Below are positions 57,451 through 64,000 of a stretch of DNA of 64,000 bases, piece by piece. Position numbers and translations under genes: made by a program. Positions within the stretch are counted from its first letter, which is position 1; each line of letters starts with the position of its first letter. The DNA comes from Acholoe squamosa. Its lineage: Eukaryota; Annelida; Polychaeta; Phyllodocida; Polynoidae. The notes beneath the pieces are model-generated. The model had not been told where the DNA came from and did not search any database. It worked only from the letters and a program-made list of their open reading frames with translations. The DNA lies in the NCBI GenBank assembly GCA_949317995.1, contig OX439036.1:28838354-28902353 (forward strand), in the 5' to 3' direction.

Positions 57451-60009
57451 CTCATAATGAATTCTAATGGAAATTGGAAATTATGGTAATAGCTATCGTT
57501 CAACAAAATTTATCCCCATTGTATTTAAAAGAACATGCTACATATATATCTGAACAGAATCATCCCTTTTCATTTGAGATAGCCCATTTCTATGAATAAC
57601 AAGGACAACGCAACACATGATTAACAGTACAAATTATTTTATTAGCAGTATTTATTGTATGTATTTTTAAGCCAAACTTTCTACTTTATGCAAAGGATAA
57701 GAAAAATCCTGCTATTTCTGCTGTTCCTAAAAACACAAAGTAAAGTGCTTACAATGAAGTATAAAGGGATAATCATTATCAAAATATATATGATATCAGC
57801 TTTAAAAAGAAGATTATCTTAGGGACCATCCCTTAATTATGTAGGAGTATTTTCAGCTGAAATTCCAGGTATTTTGAGGTTATCAACCATCAGTAGTCAT
57901 AAATACTATCTCTCTAATTTATGTATTGATATGATTGATATAAAAAATACTATATAAAATAGTTTCTGAAATGGGTCCAAATATAATGTATGTAAGAGGG
58001 GGAAGCCCCAATGCATACATGGTGAAACAGATGGGTGGAGGTAAAATCTTCGGCAAAATGTGCATATGCACTTAATGGATGGTCCCTCAGTTGGCACTGC
58101 AGATTAGGTACTTGCATAATTGGTCATGTCTGGAACAGGCCTTTTGGTAAAAGGAGTCCTTCATGGTGCATGCTTCGGACAGCTGCACCAGGATTTGCCT
58201 TCCTATGGCATGAACATTATTAAACCTTTTGCCAAAAAAAACCTATTTACATGGATGGTTTATTCAATGTTTTAGACGGCAAATAGAGAATTACATGTCT
58301 TTCTGTGCATAAACTCTGTGTACTGATTTAGATGTTTAGCAGTATACATGACTCTACTTCAATTACTTGTTTAAGTGCAGGGGTTCTACAATTAGGAAAG
58401 ATACTGTGAGGGTTAGGACCCTTCTGAAACCTAAATTTCCTCTTCAAAATGATTTCAGGTCCTGTATAATCATACAAAGAAGCAGGTATTTGTGAGCAGA
58501 TAGGTTAAAGTGACCATGAGTCATCCACTTGGACCCACATTTCAGTTATGAATACATACACTTGTAGACAGAGAATCGTTTGGAAAGTTAGGGAACTATT
58601 GCAAGCCTACATCAGAGGTCTGTTGCCACCTTGTAGCTTTTCTAATCTTCTTTATCATTATTTGAGAAGGGAGTAGGGGCAAGCTAGGTATTAATAGCTC
58701 CAGTATTTCTGTATTGCAGTAGTGGCTTGGTATGCATAGCTGTTGGACTTCATCTGTTTGGTAGCTTTTGTTTGAGCTTCTGATTAATGTTCATTGCAGC
58801 CTTTCAATACAGCTTCAATATAACCATCTATGACAGGCTTGCACTCATTAGCAAATTCCAGTCAGTAGTTATTGACATTTGTCTCACTGCTTTTCTATTA
58901 AAATGATGCCTAGGCACAACACTGTCCATTTTTATATTCACCTACATTCATCTGAGAGATAGGTGATTTATAGGGTACTGCTATACATTTATTTCATCAA
59001 GCCAATCCTAGAGAAGGTACTATTAGCAGTATAGAAAAGAGGTCAGGTCTTCACAGGCAGGGTTTGGTCAGTGGTGGCAGTAGAAATATATATCAGAAGG
59101 TGGCAGGTGTTAAGCAGCCTGCAATGCATTTGGTCGAAAATCATAGAAGGTTTGCAAATGACGAATTTGGAGGTATTCCAGCCCCTACTCTTTGAATTTG
59201 AGTTTCCCCCTCTATTTCTTTGGCTCAAAGTGTCAGGCTGGATGAGATCTTCATGTTACATATGGGTTTTGATGGTCCCATATGCATATTTTGGGCTCCA
59301 GGGGGGAAATTGTCTGGGCGAAATTGTGTCTGGGAGAATGACATTTGAATTACAAGCCATGTTGCGGGCTTAATTTTCTACAGAAACATTTTTCATACCT
59401 CCATGAGAATCTCAGGTCCAGAATATTTTGACCTGTAGATTAGGAAAATAACATTATCATTTATGTCAGATGTGACCTTGCTTTTGTAAAAGAAGCATAC
59501 TTATAAGAATTCTTTTTCTGGGCACATGTCTGGGCGAATGACATGTAAGGCCCCATATGCACACTTTCTATGATTTGTGACCATTTATCAAAGTGTATAT
59601 ATATATACATTTTGATTACTCTGAGGACAACATTGTAGTTATATTAAGCCAATTCATATGGCCATGCTTAAGATATTGACCCGAAAATCTGGCTGGCCAT
59701 AATCTGCCAATAAATATGGATGATTTCTAGGTACTTTGATTCAATAGCTGTAGCCCGAAAGGGCTTAATTCAAATACACATAATCAATTTTACTGCACCT
59801 TTGGCGTTAGTCAATTCATGTGTGATCCTTTGAATAAATCTCATCCTCACCACCTGGACAACCTGCGATTTGCATTTTGAGTGGTTACTAGATTAAATAT
59901 AAAAGAGAATAGAATAAATGTACTGTCATGAATAATACAAAATAGGCAAGTGCTTATTCCATTTACCAACATGAAAAGTTGAGAAAGGAAACTAAATGTA
60001 GTTTAAGTG
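57451..60009. other. AT-rich stretch without a recognisable gene
   Basis: Several frames of 60-100 codons (59071-59373 plus is the longest) lack a recognised domain. No structured repeat was seen. Confidence 0.5.
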
Positions 60010-60530
60010 GCTGCAGAAAAAAAAAGGTCAGAGATTTGGTTAAATTGAGTTAATGTGGGACAATCAGTTCAAATAATCCCAAGACATATGGACTAAGTTG
60101 GCCCAAGATGGAAAAACCTTGGGCCGAATAGTCAGATTGACTTAAGTTGGGCAACTTTGGTCAAATCAGTTCAATATCAGACAAAATAGGTTGTATTGGG
60201 TCAAGTAGAGCTGTTTAGACCTAATCTACCCATTTTAGACCTACCTGACATCTCTCTGGCTAATTTGACCCATCTTTGGCCAATTCAACCCTTTTGCAGA
60301 GGATTCGACCCAATATACCCATTTTGGTTAATACCACTCAATTTGGGCCATCCTGGGTTAATTTACACACACTGGGTAAATTATACTGCTTTTGACCCAA
60401 TTTATCCAAATTGGGTCTACCAGGCTCATTTTGCCCTATCTCTGGCCATTTGACCTATCTTGGCCAAATTTGACCTATTTTGACCAAGAATCACCAGTTT
60501 TGACCCAATTTGTATTCCTTTTTGATAAAG
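60010..60530. repeat. irregular repeat that flips orientation
   Basis: From about 60030 to 60205 the plus strand carries TTGGGCC and TTGGGTCAA-like motifs. From about 60225 to 60515 it carries the complementary TTTGACCCA and TTGGCCAA motifs, spaced at roughly 20 bases. The direction switches near 60215. The 85- and 72-codon frames over it are repeat translations. Confidence 0.65.
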
Positions 60531-62774
60531 ATAGTTTTCTTTTTACAAAGCTATATAAAGTGGTTGGATGGTTTAACATTATCTGCAGTACTACACTTAG
60601 CAGCCATTGATACAGATAATGGTTGTACAAGGGTTAATACACCTACAGAGTTCACCTAAACTGGACACACAACATGACATGGGCTCACCCTGGTAGAAGT
60701 ATGCAACTACAATGGGAGGGCTATTTTAAACACAGTGACCACACAAGTATAGGGTTCTAATTATATCTTCAGGTGTATATATACCATGATACTCAATGGA
60801 AAGGAATGGAGAATTGCGATAATGTACTGTCAACGGACGGTTACATGTGGTGAAGTGAATGTACACGGAATCCAGGGAAGTTCATTTGATCCTTTTATTG
60901 CATAGCTGACATGAGTGTTTCATAAAGGTGGTAACAATGATAACACTCGCCAAGATCTAAGCTCTGCCTCCGATCCTATAGCTCAACCTGTCATAGGTTC
61001 GAGGTATAGGTGTAAGGTGTAAGTTGGGAGAGATGATTGGGAGCTGCTAAAGCTGCCTTTTATATAAAGGGCTTGAGCAGCTCGCAGTATTGTGGAATAT
61101 TCTATACACGTGGCTCAATGAAATAGAGATACGTGTCATAGGGCGAGGTTGCCACCTGTGGGTTAATCATATTGATGAGGATTGAGAGGAGATTGTGAAA
61201 TATTCTCTCATTCCAAATAAGGCACCACAGGTGGATCCCACATCCTCCAGCGGGGCTGTGTGTGTGTAGATATGATTGGAATGTTATTACATCCGTCTAC
61301 ATTATGTCACAGAGTCTAATGGAGGAAGTGAATTCGTGATAACTTATGGATCCTGGTTCCTGTTGGGGAATACAGGAGATTGTTGAGTATGGATCGTGAG
61401 CAGAGCTTGGGTTTTATATGGCGAAGAAATTAGTAAATATGAAAAATAATAATAATACCCAGAATGGTCCATTGACAGTACAGTGGAAATAATGATCCAG
61501 TGAATGGCATTATTCCCTGTGGATAAATGTAATAGGGATTGTGATAGAAGTACTATTCAAAAAGATTGTTCAATATTGCAGCCAACAGGGCATACTGGTA
61601 GCAGAGATACCAACCTGAGATATAACCACACAAGTCATGAAATACTAGCTAAATACCTTTTAATATATGTTTGTGACAGCCTTTGTTAACAATGCACCAT
61701 TAAAATGCAGAACTTAACATACAATGATGAGGGAATGGTGAAAAAGAGCAGATATATACTTACACTGTAGTGGTTGGTATAGCAATCTGGTATATGCAGG
61801 ACACTGTTAGGTGTGGGCAGTGTTGTCCAGACAGGTAGTATTAGTGCTGGGAGTGGTCATTATGTATGGGGCTGGTGGGGGTGTGTTTCAATTTGCTTGA
61901 CATCTATCTCATACTGTGACTGTAAGTTACATTTACCCACATTGCATATCTACATCAGCCAGGACTAGCACAGTTTGTCAACTATACAGGGTTTGTCAGG
62001 TAAACAGTGATGGAGTTTTAAAACTGCTGGTTGCATATAGGCACTGAACAGGGACCTATCTCATTTAGGGGTTGCCACATTTGAGGAAGTTAGATGCAGA
62101 ACCTGCCATATTTATCAAGGAGGGTGAAAAAGGCCAACTATCAAGTCACAGCTTTGAAGAGGTGTCATTGAGGTGTCTTTGAAGAGGGGTGACTCCCTTT
62201 CTCTTTTATATAGTTTTCCAAAACACTGTTCCAAAAGTTGTACCCTTATCAGTGAGCAGAATTCAGCAAAACCACTACCCTTATCACAGGCAAACTTGTG
62301 CACAATCCTGATACACTCATTGCAATATGTATCTCTTTGTTATGATTGATTTTTATACTCCTTTACAGATAGATAGATCTAATAGCCACAGCCAAATTGC
62401 TGCAGCCTCCCCATGTCACAAAATGGCTTGTCCTGTAAGTCAATACCTGAGGTTATTTGCCTGCACCCAATGTACTAAATTTAGCTGACCAACTTTGCAC
62501 CTCAATCACCTCTGTCACTAGAGGGAGGCCAAGGGCCAAGTCAGAATGATTGAGCTCTTGGGTACCCCCTTAGCAATAAACAACTATCATGTACGATGCT
62601 TATCCTTATGTTATAGGTGTGGCTTTGGTAACACACAGGTACCTATCATTGGTGGGGGAGTTTTTCATGTCATCTGCAGAATCCTAAGTGCTCAGTACAT
62701 TTTTATCATGTCCACAAGAGTCCTCAAATCCCTCAAATAATTACATGGCTTTGAATATTTACATGATTCCACTG
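60531..62774. other. intergenic stretch without a recognisable gene
   Basis: Only short unrecognised frames. Locally repeated words such as GAGCTGC and GAGCAGCTC near 61040-61085 resemble motifs at 47.9 and 52.3 kb. Confidence 0.5.
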
Positions 62775-64000
62775 TAATCAGTGGCAGTGTGCAAGTGACT
62801 TAGGGGATCTTGCAGCTGTGTGCCAGTGAACTAGGAGAGCCAGCAACAGTGTGCAAATCACCTAGAGGGTATGATCACAATGTGTTAGTGACCTAGGGGA
62901 TCTAGCAGCAGTGTGCCAATGACCTACGGGGTACGGCAATAGTATGTGAATGAACTAGGTGGGCCGGCAACAGTGGGGTGTGACCTTGGGGGTATGGTGA
63001 CAGTGTGCCTGTGACATAGGGGATCTGGCAGTAGTGTGTGAGTGACATATGGGGGTATGGTGGCAGTCTTCCAGACATTATAGGGGTTACAGCGGTGGTC
63101 TGCTAGACATATACTGGTTATGACGGCAGACTGCGACTCCTGTAGTAGGTACTGTAGCAGTTTGCAAGAAATATAGAGCAGTAAGACATATCAAGGTTAC
63201 TGCAGCAGTCTGCGAGACATAATACTATAGGATTTATGGTGACAGTCTTCGAGACATATACAGGTTACAATGGCAGTCCGCGAGTCAACTGATGGGTATT
63301 GCGGCAGTCTGCGAGACATAAAGGGGGTTACAGTAGCAGTCTGTGAGACAAATAGGGGTTTTGGTGGCAGTTTATGAGTCCTCTAGGAGGTATTGCTGCA
63401 CTTTGCAAGACATATATGGGTTACGGCAGTCTTCAATCCTCTCATGGGTACTGCAGAAGTCTTGTAGAAATATTTGAGTTATGGCAGAGGTCAGCGAGTC
63501 CTCTAATGGGTACTGTGACAGTCTGCCAGACATATGTATGGGTTACAGCAGCAGTCTGTAAGACATGTATGGGTTATGGTGGCAGACTGTGAGTCCTCTA
63601 ATGGGTACTACAGCAGTCTATGAGACATATAAGAGTTGCGGCACCAGTGTGTGAGACCTCTAATGGGTACTGTGGCAGTCTGCGAGAAATATAGGGGTTA
63701 CATTGGCAGTCTTCAATCCTCTAATGGGTACTGTTGCAGTCTGCGAGACATATACGGGTTACAACGGAGGTCTGCATGTTCTCTTATGGGTGCTGTGGCA
63801 GTTTACAAGTCCCCCTATATATACATAATCATGTCTCGCTGACTGCCACTGTAACCCCTATGTGTTGGACAGACTGCTGCAGTACCTCTAGAGGATTTGT
63901 AAACTGCCACCATAACCACTATATATCTTCCATGCTGACACTATAACCCCTATATGTCTCCTAAACTGCTGTAACCACTTTATGTCTCGCAGACTGCCAC
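62775..64000. repeat. 31-bp satellite array with an orientation switch, running off the window
   Basis: The array starts with clean 31-base units such as CAGTGTGCAAGTGAC followed by TTAGGGGATCTTGCAG. It passes through GGCAGTCTGCGAGACATATA plus GGGGTTAC variants, with units of 30-32 bases. Near 63815-63840 the array flips. Beyond it the plus strand carries GACTGCCACTGTAACCCC and TATGTGTTGGACA units, the reverse complement. More than 35 units are present and the right end is not reached. The frames at 63374-63946 are repeat translations. Confidence 0.9.

Noticed and set aside
62775-64000. CRISPR array
   Set aside because: Units are contiguous and degenerate, without alternating constant repeats and unique spacers, and the genome is eukaryotic.

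Overview
The window is eukaryotic and animal: two split genes with GT-AG splice sites, vertebrate-type neuronal and membrane protein families, about 15 kb of intron in one gene, and abundant miniature DNA transposons, microsatellites and retroelement remains. The mix fits a marine invertebrate such as an ambulacrarian, amphioxus or lophotrochozoan. The sequence alone does not fix the phylum.

Only two genes are well supported. A plus-strand coding exon at 20320-20710 encodes the N-terminus and first membrane segment of an SV2-like synaptic vesicle transporter. It ends at a strong splice donor, and no later exon was found in the window. On the minus strand, three exons (42220-41895, 26843-26489, 25778-25206) join in matching phases (2 then 0) into a complete 417-residue multi-pass membrane protein that resembles the TMEM26/TMEM236 families. 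Its first coding intron is about 15 kb and holds a cluster of repeats. The two genes point towards each other, so the minus-strand gene may lie antisense inside a very long SV2 intron.

Everything else is intergenic or intronic and dominated by repeats. From left to right: a 2-kb long inverted repeat (4310-6335) with a TTAA-flanked piggyBac-type MITE near its centre; a tandem cluster of three related MITEs (10859-11527); a 31-bp minisatellite in inverted halves (16397-16997); the 5' end of a fossil LTR retrotransposon (17963-18681); a 303-bp foldback (19339-19641); a 1.26-kb remnant of a tyrosine-recombinase retroelement with split direct repeats (23359-24615); a segmental duplication interrupted by a probable solo LTR (26984-28810); paired 115-bp MITEs and hAT-like MITEs (31-33 kb); two copies of a 570-bp MITE, one nested inside a Harbinger-type MITE with TTA target duplications (38972-39600, 42521-43302); a tandem duplication with a GGTGGATCGGCC-rich insert (44641-46060); a 5'-truncated LINE (49915-51030); and a second 31-bp satellite with an orientation switch that runs off the right edge (62775-64000).

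No rRNA, tRNA, CRISPR array, bacterial operon or intact autonomous transposon was seen. The most interesting signals are architectural: the split-direct-repeat element, the two 31-bp inverted minisatellites with foldback-like layout, the tandem MITE cluster, and the possible nested opposite-strand gene pair.
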